A stretch of DNA of 64,000 nt, from the NCBI GenBank assembly GCA_024516035.1, contig CM044959.1, positions 31,110,189 to 31,174,188 on the forward strand. The letters run 5' to 3'. The stretch comes from Bactericera cockerelli (lineage: Eukaryota > Arthropoda > Insecta > Hemiptera > Triozidae). Position numbers and translations under genes: made by a program. How positions within the stretch are numbered: the stretch's first letter is position 1; every line of letters starts with the position of its first letter. Below, in pieces: positions 44,455 through 55,660 of this stretch. Under the pieces are notes generated by a model that did no database searches, was not told the DNA's origin, and saw only the letters and a program-made list of their open reading frames with translations.

Positions 44455-45883
44455 ATCGTCAACTGCAAAGTCCACATATAACGACTGGGGTTGACCCTCC
44501 TTTTGCTGGAAACTCACAAAACCAGCTACTCAAATAAAACTTCACACAGCCTGAGTGGGGCGGAGAATAGCCGGTATCACGAATTTTCGAATTTGAATCA
44601 TCACACATCCAAGTCCTAGCCTCGCTGGACGTTGCTTAACTTATGTGATAGAATGAGAACTGGTGTATTCATCGTGCCATGAGCAACTGAAGTAGCCATG
44701 TATAAGTTGATTTATTAAACTTAACACGAGTATAGGTTCACATTAATTTGGTATACATATAGCAGGGCGAAATTAATACCCCTGTGGCGATAAGTCTCGA
44801 TTTCCGTACTGTCTTAGTCGGGGAAAACCAGTGCTAGATGATGATTTACGAACTTCATTCTGTATTTTGTACATTAAAGCCCCCTGAATGTTCTTATACG
44901 AGTGAGTGTATGAATTTCCTTTCGCACTCACGCTCACCGTCTGCACAAGTTTTATTTAACAGTGAGGCCTTTGTTTCGAGTGGCATGTACATAAATACGC
45001 TGTTTCTTTCTTTGTATTGGTGTTCTTCACACCTCGGCCGAGGTGTTTGATAATCACATAATGTGTAACTGTCTGTTATAATTCTCTTTCCTATTTTTTT
45101 TTCTTCATTATTTCAAAAAAGTTAAATTTTCATTTTGTGTCTAATTTCCAGTCGTTGGCGACGCCCGTGTCATTATCGAGTAAAGCAATCCAGTTGAAAG
45201 ACATTCTAGTCACCAGAAACGTTGAGTCCCTCAGTATTTACACATGGCTCATGTCGTCTTTTACGAATGCAAGTAAGTGTCCTTTTAGGCATCCACAACA
45301 CTAATGTGTCGAGTAATTAGTTCTATTAATGTTAATAAAGGTTCCGGTATCTCTCTTTTGATATGTTGGGTGTTTCAGTATGTGTTAATTTTTTTTTTCA
45401 GTACTTTCAAAAGAATATTTTTTATTCAACAAATTCTTTCATCTTCATAAATAAAATTTAAATGTAAAAAATAACTTATCAATAAAATGAAAATTAAGAA
45501 CATGACAAAGTTAAAGTGCATTTTTTTACAAAGTTATCTTGAGATTTTTTTCCTTTGCCCCTCATACTAAGAATTAATATGAATATGGTAGACTGACAGA
45601 ATAACAGATAGTGATTACTTAATAACAAGGAGTCAATTAGAATTTATATTTTTGGGGCTTTTTATAAGTACATAATTCTATATGTAAAATAATTTTATTG
45701 GATTTTGTCTTCTGTAATTTAAAATAATATCAATGCTCTTTTTTTTCCACAGCAAGAATTGTGACCATCTTCTCAGATTCAGCAGACAGACTTCTCTTGA
45801 CCAATTTCATTCTATCAACACTCCTCAGTTCCTCAATAACACTTTGCTGTTATCTATTCAAACAGAAGCCAAAGGTTGAATAA
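43001..45883 (+). CDS. SLC66A3: SLC66A3 (PQLC3), PQ-loop family membrane protein
   Basis: A small seven-helix membrane protein of the PQ-loop/MtN3 superfamily; the family includes lysosomal amino-acid exporters, but the substrate of this member is not established. Exons 43001-43149, 44029-44251, 45152-45272 and 45753-45883 join with GT-AG borders into 624 bases, 207 aa, against about 202 in human PQLC3. The first PQ motif is at P25-Q26 (GFQKVPQILRILK). Landmarks shared with PQLC3 are LSLFLELFRSYTTMASYNF, SYFEYPLLISQQLVL and SIYTWLMSSFTNATRIVT. The second PQ loop is degenerate (SLSSKAIQLKDI), as in this subfamily. AATAAA lies at 46347-46352. Intron 2 is stuffed with a LINE 3' end and a 5S-type SINE, and intron 1 with a tRNA SINE. 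Confidence 0.92.
43604..43916 (+). mobile_element. tRNA-derived SINE (family T), full length with poly(A)
   Basis: The most complete copy: GTCACCGTGGCAGAGTGAGT head, CTGGGTTCGATTCCCAGCGG B box, body ATGAGTAGTTACTTGTATGA, tail CTTCACCACAAATAAAGTCA and a final run of A. It lies in SLC66A3 intron 1. Confidence 0.88.
44262..44453 (+). mobile_element. 3' end of a non-LTR retrotransposon
   Basis: GGTTGGGTGGAAGAGATTGC, CACAGGCAATAACCCCGCCC, T-rich spacer, AATAAAGCTT and a poly(A) of about 29. The same tail wording occurs, older and without poly(A), in the E elements (55550-55640, 57215-57330, 61815-61935). Element type beyond LINE cannot be told from the tail. Confidence 0.72.
44454..44684 (-). mobile_element. 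5S-type SINE with an insertion
   Basis: Minus strand GCACGATGAATACACCAGTT, CTCATTCTATCACATAAGTT, AAGCAACGTCCAGCGAGG, an added segment of about 30 bases, then the diverged body. The copy is flush with the LINE poly(A), suggesting insertion into that A run. Confidence 0.75.
44764..45058. mobile_element. ~300-bp repeat related to the MITE at 707
   Basis: Left end AGGGCGAAATTAATACCCCT and interior (TACTGTCTTAGTCGGGGAAA) match the MITE at 707-835. The right end ACACCTCGGCCGAGGTGT is an 18-bp perfect palindrome (45029-45046) followed by TTGATAATCAC, and the wording ATTATCAAACACCTCGGGCG occurs just left of the 707 element. This looks like a longer family member of which 707-835 is an internal-deletion derivative. 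Confidence 0.5.
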
Positions 45884-46346
45884 AAATCTATGTTTATGTG
45901 TTGTTGGGACTACTATACCTGACATTAAAAGACTGATGTAAGGAATAAGATTATGGGTGAATGTTATTGTTAGAAGAAACAATTATGACATTTTTCTGTA
46001 AAAAGTTTAGTTAATTTTAGATTTTATTTTTGTGTAAACTTGATGATCTCAAATGTATGAACACTATGAACAGTATTAGGAGCATGCACTTTTTTTAGAT
46101 CAATTCTCTTTTTTGAGATAGTAATTTTACAGTATACAAGTATACTATTTAGCTAATATAAATAGTTAAATATGTATAAGTGTATAACACTTAAAGATTA
46201 AATAGAATATTTTCATTTCACATGACAGCTCATATCAACTGTTGATCTAAATTTTATCTCTGTATTTATAAATCTAAATTAATTATGATATAAATACTTA
46301 TACTCTGTATGATACTGTTAGCTATTTTTCTTTACTTTATTGTAGA

Positions 46347-46403
46347 AATAAATGAAATAGAATATAGTACATACATAAATATACACAATGGTCTGTTTTT
46401 ATT
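46347..46403. terminator. Facing poly(A) signals of SLC66A3 (+) and KIN17 (-)
   Basis: AATAAA at 46347-46352 serves the plus strand; TTTATT at 46398-46403 is AATAAA on the minus strand, 77 bases past the KIN17 stop. Only 45 bp lie between them, so the two mRNAs probably overlap at their 3' ends. Confidence 0.55.
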
Positions 46404-46479
46404 TCATTCAAAATAGTCAAGCAAGAAATATTTGTATATTCCATAAAAAGTTACACAGTAAAATATAGCTTGAAAGGGA

Positions 46480-48187
46480 TTATATTTTACAGATGTGACT
46501 GTAATCAATATTCCTCACTATTCTCCTATCAAAATGTGAATCTATTAATTCTACATTAGCATTACAATCATCAATATTAATATCTTTGAGAACAGCTTTT
46601 TCTCCTCTGTATTTGCCACAGAGTATAAGAACTTGCCTCCCAATATTGGGTATAACTGTTTCTAAATGCTCTTGGTCTAATTTGATCTTGTGTTTAGAAT
46701 CTAATAAGTTGACAACTGCTGCATACCTATCTATAACCTTTTCTACAGTTCCTTTCTTTTTATAAAACTTTTCTCCTAAATTTTTAGTAACTATTTTGAC
46801 AATTATATTCTTATGCAACCAGCTTTCATCTCCATTGTCTTGTCTTTCTTTATGCATTTTTTGTCTTTTGGCTTCTTCTTCCTCTAATTTTATCTGTTCT
46901 AATGCTGTCAATTTTCGTTTTTCTCCACTACTTTTCTTAGATACAGAGTTTTTTAGTCATTGATCCAGTTGTGTCCTTATCTAAATTATTTTTTTGAAGG
47001 CTAATATTACTTGTACTTGGTTTTTTAAAATTATCTAACTTTAAACTGAGTTTCTCATCATCATTTCTTACTAGTTCATGGGATATAGGCTCTTGCTGTT
47101 GGAACTGAGCTGCTTTTTGTTTACCTAATTCAATTTGACGTTCTAAAAATTGCATGTTACGTTCATTGTCATCTTGTTCCATTTTTTCCTTCTTTGCCAT
47201 AGCTTCTTGAAAAGCAATTGTTTCAGGATCTCTGTCTATGTACGTTACAAACCAGCCCTTTTCTGTCTCATCTACAACACATTTTCCTGCTTTACCTGAA
47301 AATAAGGAGAATACATATGGAATGATTCATGGGAGACATGATTGCAAACATAGGTTCAAAAGATTTTAAACTTAACAAGGTACTTGCAATATCCAACACC
47401 TTCTGTGAAAAATAAACAAAGAAAAAAACATCATGTGATACATAAAATACCTGGATATACACATTGGTACGTTTTTGGTGTTAACTAAGTTTATATCCCT
47501 GTCTCACAAATTTACTATACCTACTTCATTGTATTTTCTAATAGTATCAGATTTATTAATATTATTTTTTTTTAATAATAAATAACCAAGTACTGCATTT
47601 GAACCAAAAAATGAAACTATAACTCCTTAGCATGTTTAAAGGTAGATATTTACATCTAATTTAAATTGAAATAATGTAAAATACTATGATGATGATGGAA
47701 TAAAACAAAACTATAAAAGAATAGGTACTCGAATGGCTGATGATAAAAATACAAATTTTACAACATTCACAACTTGGTGAAAAGTTTTAAAAGGATGTTG
47801 GATTTTAGATGATGACTTACCTAGGTGCTTGACAAATTCAGTCAATGTCTCCCACTGGGTAGCATTCATGTGGACATGCTCCCTATCAGCAATGTAATCT
47901 TGATACACCTTATTTGCAAAGACACGTTTTGTTCCACATTGACGTCTTAGCAGTTCCAAATAACCTTCTTCAAATTCCTGGGAGAAAGTATCAAGATATT
48001 GATCAGCATTGTCAGCAAATAGCAGTAACTGTCTCTGATGGGCTTCTGATGAGACATGACATTTGAACCCATTCTCGTCTCGGCACTGCTTCAAACACAT
48101 TTGACAGTACCACCTCAGCTTCTGCAAGCCTTTGGCTTTCATTTTATTGGCAATATATTTAGGAGTTCCCACTTCATGTTTTCCCAT
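46480..48187 (-). CDS. KIN: KIN17 DNA/RNA-binding protein (frameshifted in this sequence)
   Basis: A conserved nuclear zinc-finger protein linked to DNA replication, repair and RNA processing. Exon 1 is 47821-48187 and exon 2 46480-47295. Visible parts: C2H2 zinc finger with C28, C31, H44, H50 (WYCQMCLKQCRDENGFKCH); the winged-helix-like KIN17 domain (FSQEFEEGYLELLRRQCGTK, ATQWETLTEFVKHLGKAG); a helical, charged linker; and the tandem SH3/KOW-type C-terminal region (WLHKNIIVKIVTKNLGEKFY, LDQEHLETVIPNIGRQVL). The total of 1183 coding bases is one more than a multiple of three. The break lies in or near a run of six A (minus strand; 46949-46954), before which the frame reads MTKK and ends at a TAA, and after which SVSKKSSGEKRKLTALEQ resumes. 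Removing one base would give 393 aa, the length of human KIN17. A sequencing or assembly error in the homopolymer is more likely than real inactivation. Confidence 0.93.
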
Positions 48188-48711
48188 TGTGATACAAATT
48201 CAAAACACTTTGAGAAGGAGTCTGCAGATTCTCGAAAATATACCAAAATTGGATATTCAATAAGAAAAGGAGAAATTCATAATGTAGGAAACAAGTAATT
48301 AATAATGTAAATTTGTAAAGAAACTTAAGTTGTCTTTTTTTATTAAAATTGAAAATTTTCAAAATTTCCTTTCCTTGGTTATCAAAGCTTTGTTTACATT
48401 TCCTACAGTGTTGTCTATGATCTTCCTAGGAATCTGTGCATAAAGTAAAACGCACGTAATGCACACCATTCATTTTAATGCTTATTGCATAACTGTAATA
48501 AAAAAAGGGCGCTCATACAAATTAGTACTATGTACCTACTTCTTCAATTTTTCTAGATGAGATGAGGGAAAACAAATTTAAAGTTCATTAGAACGAGGCT
48601 ACCTACTTGAAAAAGTTCCGAGTGAGATTGCTCAGATTTTAATAAAAGTTTGGTACCTTAAATTTTCAAAACTCCTAAAGGAAAGAGGGAACCTTACTTG
48701 AAGAAAAAAAT

Positions 48712-49747
48712 CAGTACCGTAAAATGAGCTAAGATTGCACCAGGCTATATAACTTTGCACCAGACTGTGTCTAAGTTTTGCAGCGCTCTAGTGAGAAAGT
48801 GATAAACCTTTGCTCATGGAAACCTTTACTGATAAACAGCTGATTCACGTGTTATGAAAAGTGAGGTTATGTTTACATTCATTTTTTTGATATTTTTCAA
48901 AATCTGAAAGTGTGTAACGAGCGTCATTTTTGAAGTCTCCAAAATTTCTCATGTAAAGGATACAAACTAGCTGCTAAGGTAAGAAACAATATGTTTTTTA
49001 TGATCCTCTTTCTCGTCCTAACCCGTTTCTTTTTAGTTTACCACGTTTACTTAACAACCAAGCAAGATATTTTAAAAACTCGGTGAGCATGTCATTTTTT
49101 ACCATTTTAGTGTAACTTTGCAACTGGTGCAAAGTTTTCACCAAACAGTGATTTTTTTATATGAACTTATGTGGGTAATCCTAATACAGATAATCGTTGG
49201 TGCAAAGTTACCTTGAGGTAAAAATCTGTATTAAAACCAAATATAATCAATTTTTATGACCTTAGATTTATTATTAGAGTGTTTGAGAGTATATTTAATT
49301 GTTCTTGGTGCTATTATTGAATCTTTTCATTTGAGTTTTTAACCATAATCTTTAAGCATGACATAGAAATCTTGAGAAAAAAAAAACCATGTCAATGAGC
49401 TTTTGGTGCAATGTTTTCCCTTCAAAGTGACTGGTTTCTAGTCAATTAAAAATAGAAATTATGCTTGGTGCAAAGTTACCACTATTAATGAGTTTTCTCA
49501 TCAATAATTTCAACCGAGATGCACTTGTAGGTAACTTTTTCTTTAATTTTATTGTGTGTTTTAGATGCCAAGAGTAAGAGTAAAGAGGCAAACCAATTGT
49601 AAATACAGGAACTACACGGATTCGCAGTTAGAGCAATGTCTGAATGAACTTAAAAATGGAACAATCACACAAAGAGAAGTAGAAGCCTGGTATAAGATTC
49701 CAAGAAGAACCCTGAACTACAAATTGGGCAAGAAACACACAAGAGAA
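48712..49747 (+). mobile_element. 5' part of a pogo/Tigger-like transposon, truncated by element C
   Basis: Begins CAGTACCGTAAAATGAGCTA, a CAGT-type end, followed by repeated TTTGCACCA / TGGTGCAAAGTTA motifs through 49490. A possible donor (GCTAAG^GTAAGAAAC at about 48978) and an acceptor (TGTGTTTTAG at 49564) would splice into the ORF below. The right half and right terminus are missing because element C (49748) lies there. The TA duplication cannot be tested. Confidence 0.55.
49565..49747 (+). pseudogene. N-terminal psq/CENP-B-type HTH of a pogo-like transposase (truncated)
   Basis: Starts MPRVRVKRQTNCKYRNYTDS and continues QLEQCLNELKNGTITQREVE, AWYKIPRRTLNYKLGKKH: a helix-turn-helix of the pipsqueak/CENP-B N-terminal type, the DNA-binding part of pogo/Tigger transposases and of host genes derived from them. 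Just after THTREP the frame runs into the CCCAGACAGCAC end of element C and becomes meaningless. No DDE catalytic domain remains. Whether the interrupted gene was a transposase or a domesticated host gene is open. Confidence 0.65.
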
Positions 49748-50672
49748 CCCAGACAGCACAGTCAACTGGATGTATACCATACTGTTAGGTGGAAAAAGTC
49801 TACTTGCCCACCTGGAAATCAGCTGGAGATTTCCACCTTCCACCTGACCTCCACCTGGAAATGAACTGGAAAGTAACCCAACTTTTAACTGGAAGTCAGT
49901 TGCCCAAAGTCAACTGGATTTGTTCCACTTATTTCCAGCTACTTGTAGCGCTCTCTAGTGGATGGGTAGTTACTCACTACCACAATGTTGACATACCTAT
50001 TTACCTATACTGTACATTATCCTACATAATAATTAAATGCTACGCTCTTGGTTTTGAGGTCGTGGGTTCGAATCCCATTATATGCATTTTTTTGCAACAA
50101 AAAAAATAATAATAATAATAGTAATAAAAATACTAGAAACAAATGTATATTAGGCATAAATTCAATTTAAGTTATTTTATTTAGAGGCCATACATTCAAA
50201 TCTCATGAAGAATATTTTTTTTGTATAAACATAAAGTAATAAATTTTAAATAGGTTTTTTTAACACGTACACACACACAATTTTGAGTATAATTTTTTTT
50301 ATAGAAATTTGGAAAGAAAAGAAAATAACTTATCTGTTTTAAACAACACAATTCAAATAAGACTCATTATTATATTTTTACAATAAGTGTGTTATTATTA
50401 AAAAAATTGTCCCAAAAGTGTAAAATGCACTATCAAATTTCCACCATGTCACAAGACCTTGTACCAATGTATCACAAGTATTTCCTAAGTAGGTATAATC
50501 TCTATATATAAAACTCAAAGTCGTGCATGTCTGGCTGACTATGTCCTCTTGGGGTTACAATACCAAACGGTACTCTCACTGAGAGTTCACCCCCCCTAAG
50601 CCACCTTCAACATACTAGAAAATTATCAAAATTAAAATATCTAATACAATTTTCAAGTGCACTGGTAATCAA
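49748..50672 (+). mobile_element. Element C: truncated third copy of the A/B family
   Basis: Starts CCCAGACAGCACAGTCAACT and follows element B closely through the tRNA-like segment (50035-50086) to GTGCACTGGTAATCAA at 50672, where family E begins. The left end is a clean terminus; the right is lost. It lacks a 14-base block (near 49860) that A and B keep. Confidence 0.85.
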
Positions 50673-50960
50673 CCCCTTAAACAAAAAGGTGTCTCTGATC
50701 TACTAACTCCGATATAGTAGTCTCGGAGATTGATATGAGAGAGTAAAAACAGCGTGCTTGGAAACATCTTTCTCTGGGAGTACTGCGGGAATGGATTGAA
50801 ACTCTCCCAGAGAATGTTTAACCAACTTACTCGGAACCTATCCCGGATCTATGCCCGAGCTAATTCGGGACAAGATCCAAGCTAACTCGTCCCGAGTAAT
50901 TGTTCTCGGAACATTCTCCGAACGAGATCCGGAACACTGTGGCAACACCAGAAATTGAAA
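50673..50960 (+). repeat. Family E left-end subterminal repeats
   Basis: GC-rich for this genome, with many short CTCGG/CCGAG words in both orientations: GTCTCGGAGATTGATA, GCTTGGAAAC, CCTATCCCGGATCTATGCCC, GTCCCGAGTAATTGTTCTCG and GAACGAGATCCGGAACACTG. The counterparts are at 59375-59660 and, reversed, 63040-63321. Confidence 0.7.
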
Positions 50961-52129
50961 GTAAAATTTGCAAAACATTTTCTAAATCGAGTGAATTCTG
51001 AAATTTGAATAAATTAATTAGTTTTCCTGAGATAATTAGTAAAACTCAAATACATAAGAGGTAAAGATATTTTATACAGTATTTTGAGAAACTACCGTCA
51101 ATATTATGTGTAATCTCATTCCTAAGATAACTTCATAAGTAATTTCGCATCAGTGACTTTTGCTCATCCAAATAAGTGATTTAATAAAACGTGTTTTAAG
51201 TAATTTAAGTAATGGTCAATATGTCTGCAAACATAATATCTTTTTAAACTGGACCTAGCATTTAAAATAATTATCACCAAGATAAAGGCTAGAATAGCCG
51301 TCTTCAGTTAAAGAACGTGAAGAACTTGGTGCTCAATCAATAGATAATACTACTAAAATAATTATGATCTATGGAGGAAATCCACATGATATTTTCCACC
51401 TGTTTACATGTATTGTGCATCCAATCCAACATAGCTTCAACCTGAAGAAACCTATTCAAGCTGCCTCCCTCCTCAAACATATTGAACCTGACATGGGATA
51501 AGTGAAAGTGACTACAAATTGATGATTTACACAAAATAATTATATCTAACAATTTCTGATAAAAGTCCAACAAGTTGACTCTTCTAAAGTTCCTACATCA
51601 TAGTTTTAGGGTGTAACTAAAAAGAAATTTTTCTCTACTTTAAAAAGTTTACTGTTCTAAAGTGTACCAATTTCCATGCATTAATCATAAGTGAGTTTTA
51701 CACTCCAATTAGTGGGGTAAGCAATATCTAAACAATATCTTACATTTTACATTGTTTTATAGTCAAACCAGGATATGTATGTGGAAATGCTGGAGATTAA
51801 CCTGTTCCAGATATTCCACTTAATCAGAATCACACTCTTAACAGGTGTCTGACTGGGGGATTTTAAACAGGGAAAAGACCAGTGTTTTGCTAGACAACTA
51901 TGAACAGAGAACTGACTAGCTAAAGGCTTTTTAATTGGTTCACATTATTGAAGATTTGACTATACTGTTCCATAATCAATAGATCCTGTGTTCAATTCAC
52001 AGTTTTTTTTTCTTTCAAACAGCAATTCTGTTCCCTTTAAAAATGAGGCATTTCTAGCCCTTATCAGGCTAAGTGAGGTTAATGTGGGTAGCTGGGACTA
52101 TTCCCAGTAAATTCAGTATACAACCCCCA

Positions 52130-53320
52130 ATTTTATTTTAAATAAATAAATCTGTTCTCCAAAAATGTGAGGCTGGTATATCTAGCCCTACTCAGGCTGA
52201 GTGAGGTGAATGTGGGTATCTGGTACTGTTCCCATTAAATTCAGAATGAAATTCCCATCCTCACTATCTCAAATCAGGACAGGGGTTTTTCATGAACCAG
52301 CTATAACATAAAAAAAAATATTGTAAGTTTAGAAGAAGTATTAAGTGTTGCAAATTTAGACAGTTTTTTTACTTGTAATAAGTACATTTTTTACTTTAAT
52401 GTGTTCATTATTCAGGAGTTGACTACTCCTCGTAATCTAAAGATTCTGGTTAATTTTTGTTGTTGTGAAATAGATAATTCTCCTTCTTTAGAAAATATGA
52501 GGCTGACATGTGTATACACAGCCTTTATCAGGCTGGGTGAGGTTAATGTGGCTACCTGGTACTATTCCCAGTAAATTCAGAATAAAATGGCCCAACCCAG
52601 GCTCGGTGAGCTTAATGTGGGTAACAGGTTTGTGAGTTTCCTTTAAACAGGGAAAAGACCAGTGTTTTGCTAGACAACTATGAACAGAGAACTGACTAGC
52701 TAAAGGCTTTTTAATTGGTTCACATTATTGAAGATTTGACTTCAATAATGTGAACCCCCATTTTTATTTTAAATAAATAAATCTGTTCTCCGAAAATGTG
52801 AGGCTGGTATATCTAGCCCTACTCAGGCTGAGTGAGGTGAATGTGGGTATCTGGTACTGTTCCCATTAAATTCAGAATGAAATTCCCATCCTCACTATCT
52901 CAAATCAGGACAGGGGTTTTTCATGAACCAGCTATAACATAAAAAAAAAAAATATTGTAAGTTTAGAAGAAGTATTAAGTGTTGCAAATTTAGACAGTTT
53001 TTTTACTTGTAATAAGTACATTTTTTACTATAATGTGTTCATTAATTTTAATTTTTAAAACAGTAGCTTGTATTATTCAAGATTTGACTACTCCCCGTAA
53101 TCTAAAGATTTTGGTTCATTTTTGTTGTTGTGAAACAGATAATTCTCCTTCTTTAGAAAATATGAGGCTGACATGTGTATACACAGCCTTTATCAGGCTG
53201 GGTGAGGTTAATGTGGCTACCTGGTACTATTCCCAGTAAATTCAGAATAAAATGGCCCAACCCAGGCTCGGTGAGCTTAATGTGGGTAACAGGTTTGTGA
53301 GTTTCCTGCAAATGAGGGTA
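52130..53320 (+). repeat. SINE-body-derived block, duplicated in tandem inside E copy 1
   Basis: Units such as CAGGCTGAGTGAGGTGAATG / TGGGTATCTGGTACTGTTCC (52195, 52825) and CCCAACCCAGGCTCGGTGAG / CTTAATGTGGGTAACAGG (52591, 53256) are versions of the 5S/tRNA SINE body. The E family therefore absorbed SINEs, and copy 1 later duplicated about 0.7-0.8 kb of them; copies 2 and 3 have the single version. Confidence 0.7.
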
Positions 53321-53849
53321 AAACCTTGGTCATGATATGACTATGCAATTGAGGTTAAAAAATCTGGAGGACTGTTCTTTTTTTTATGAATGCCATATTA
53401 TAGTCAAAATTCTCTCTGGGTTCTATTTCCTAATTTCATCTTTAATAATCTCAACTTCTGTTCTGGTATTCTTTGTCTTCGGGCAGCCAGCTGCTGGGCA
53501 GGAAGATGGCATTTCAGCACATCTCTCTCTTAATTACCTATATGTATAATAGATTTAGATTAATTAAGTCCACTTGGCTTAATTTATATGCTGATTCTAT
53601 GTATTATATTCTGTTTGTTTCATGTTTTTGTTTGTTACATATTTTTGCTTTTAATTCTTTTACCATGAAAATGGAAAAATATAAAACTGAAAAACACAAA
53701 TTGTCTTCTTATTTATTAATGTTAGCATTTCATCAACAGCTTTTCATCATTGTAGAACCAAATTGCCTTGAGAGAAACAATTAAATTTATTCATTCAACG
53801 AACTGCTCTATAACGAGTTGCCACATCTGACACAGTATACATAGATATG

Positions 53850-55020
53850 GGGTTTTTTTTTTTTTTTTTTTTTTTTTTCTAATTCTTTGCTAAGTAGTAT
53901 AATTTTTTCCTTTTTTTTTCATGAGTATAAGTGCTTGTTAATAATATTCAGGGTGTCTTTCATAATCACTTGGGTCAGGTCAGTCAATTTTTTTTTATTG
54001 ATGTTATGATTAGCAAAGAACTTCATAAGGAATGGGGAAGCTGTTCCACGTACGCCAAACCAAAGACCAAACACGTCCCAACGTGGTATTTCATACTTTA
54101 GAATAAAATAAGGGACAGTGGGAACATATATTTCTTGTTTTTCTTCATTTATTTTGATGTCTTGGTCTTCTAAATTTGTTTCCCATCGAAGAGTAGGATC
54201 TAGAATTAGTCCTTTGCCTTTTTTCCTATCAATGGCAACAATGTCTGCTCGTCTGTTTTGCTTGCTGCCATCGTTCAATATAGCTTCGCAGGGAACCTCT
54301 TCATAGACCTCCAAACCCTGGTGGCGGAATATGTTAGCCAAAGCAGTTCTGATTTTGTGGTGAGCAGAGTTTCTTAGATGTTCGGATCGAGGACAGAAGC
54401 CACGAATGTGAGGAATTGTTTCTATGAGTTTCTTCTCTCCACAGGAAGGATTCCTGCAGAGGCGATTCCCCGCACTTCGACCACCAGTTCCTCGATTCGA
54501 CATAGAATTTATAGATAGTTTTAAACCATTTGTCCATTCACTACTGGTCAATCCTCTTTTGTTTGATACCCAACTATTAGTAGATGTACATGCTTCGAAC
54601 CATTTTACACCTTGTCCTCGCTGGGGCATTTCTTTCCATTTTTCAAACTCACGATTTCTCAGTTCTGAACGAAAAGTCTTAGCGGTGCCGTCTGATGTTA
54701 TTGCTAATCTTTCTTTGCAAGTCTTCAGTTCTTTCTCAAAATCGCGAGAAGCATGGAGGTGAGGATCATTTATTTTCATCAGTGTGTTGCAGATGTTGAT
54801 ATGCTGCAGCGGCGCTTCCCATGAAACACGGACAATGCCTAGACCTCTGACGTTTCGGCGGGAGTAATAGAATGGTATGGGTGAATCAGAGGGAAGTCCA
54901 CTCACTTCGCGCACTCCTTGGCGAATTAATGAATCTACAGATTCTAAGAAAGGAGTCTCCAAGATGTCAACGGGAGTAGTTTGCATGGGATAGACTAATT
55001 TTGGGAAATTAGTCTATCCC
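53850..55020 (-). mobile_element. 5'-truncated R2-type non-LTR retrotransposon with poly(A)
   Basis: On the minus strand an ORF (stop near 53919) is followed by a short 3' UTR and a poly(A) of ~28 (53851-53879 as T on the plus strand). The upstream end at about 54989-55020 is a perfect 15-bp stem (GGGATAGACTAATTT with its complement) next to a second hairpin (CCCGG...CCGGG, 55029-55057). The insertion is absent at the corresponding place of E copies 2 and 3. Confidence 0.78.
53919..54986 (-). CDS. C-terminal part of an R2-clade pol: zinc knuckle and restriction-like endonuclease
   Basis: An uninterrupted 355-codon frame, the C-terminal third of a reverse-transcriptase polyprotein. The first ~70 residues look like the thumb region (SLIRQGVREVSGLPSDSP, then RRNVRGLGIVRVSW). 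At about 180-215 there is a CCHC-like cluster (CRNPSC, HIRGFCPRSEHLRNSAHH). Next comes the PD-(D/E)XK-type endonuclease pattern (RRADIVAIDRKKGKGLILDP followed by TLRWE) of site-specific LINEs such as R2, NeSL and R4. The RT catalytic core is absent, so the element cannot move by itself. The frame being open suggests recent insertion. The first ATG is only the first methionine in the fragment, not a true start. Confidence 0.82.
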   Translation of the reverse strand: MQTTPVDILETPFLESVDSLIRQGVREVSGLPSDSPIPFYYSRRNVRGLGIVRVSWEAPLQHINICNTLMKINDPHLHASRDFEKELKTCKERLAITSDGTAKTFRSELRNREFEKWKEMPQRGQGVKWFEACTSTNSWVSNKRGLTSSEWTNGLKLSINSMSNRGTGGRSAGNRLCRNPSCGEKKLIETIPHIRGFCPRSEHLRNSAHHKIRTALANIFRHQGLEVYEEVPCEAILNDGSKQNRRADIVAIDRKKGKGLILDPTLRWETNLEDQDIKINEEKQEIYVPTVPYFILKYEIPRWDVFGLWFGVRGTASPFLMKFFANHNINKKKLTDLTQVIMKDTLNIINKHLYS

Positions 55021-55660
55021 AAAATTAGCCCGGAAAAATTTTTCAATTTTTTCCGGGCAATGGCGGTGGTATGAAATTCAATATGGAGCCCCTTAATTAT
55101 TAAGTTGGTATTCAATTTCCAAAACCTGTAAAAATAAGCTTAATAAAATGTTCAGGGGGAGGAAATAGTAAGCTTATAAAAGTGTTTCTAAAATGTTAAG
55201 CCTTGTCAAAATAAGCTTTATAAAATGTTTGAATCTTGTCAAAATAAGTGTTTTTAAAATCTTTTTAAACACTTTCTGTGCCGTCTGGGTAGTCTGCTGT
55301 GACTAAAGATAGAGATACTTTTAAGATGTGAACTTATGTGATACTTTTATTTTCATGTCAATTTTTTTTCTAATGTTTCTAAATTGATTGCATAAATATA
55401 TTGATACCTTAGATTCCTTGGGTCAAATAAGCATGGATTATCTCTATCAACTAGGGGTCAGAAATGGACCCTAACTGTGTTAGAACTGACTTAAACTCGA
55501 AAAATTAATATTAAAAATTGAATTCGTATCCAATGTCCTATACATATGTCCTAACTAAAGGGCGGGGTTATTGGTTATTGCCTATGGCAATCTCTTTATT
55601 CCAATTGTTCCTAGTCTCTTATTGGGATTTTTCATTCTTTAAGGTGTATTCTTCTTTTTT

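Noticed and set aside
53473..53784. ORF beginning MSSGSQLLGRKMAFQHISLL, present in three copies
   Set aside because: Near identity follows from recent copying of family E. Hydrophobic, low-complexity translation with no known domain.
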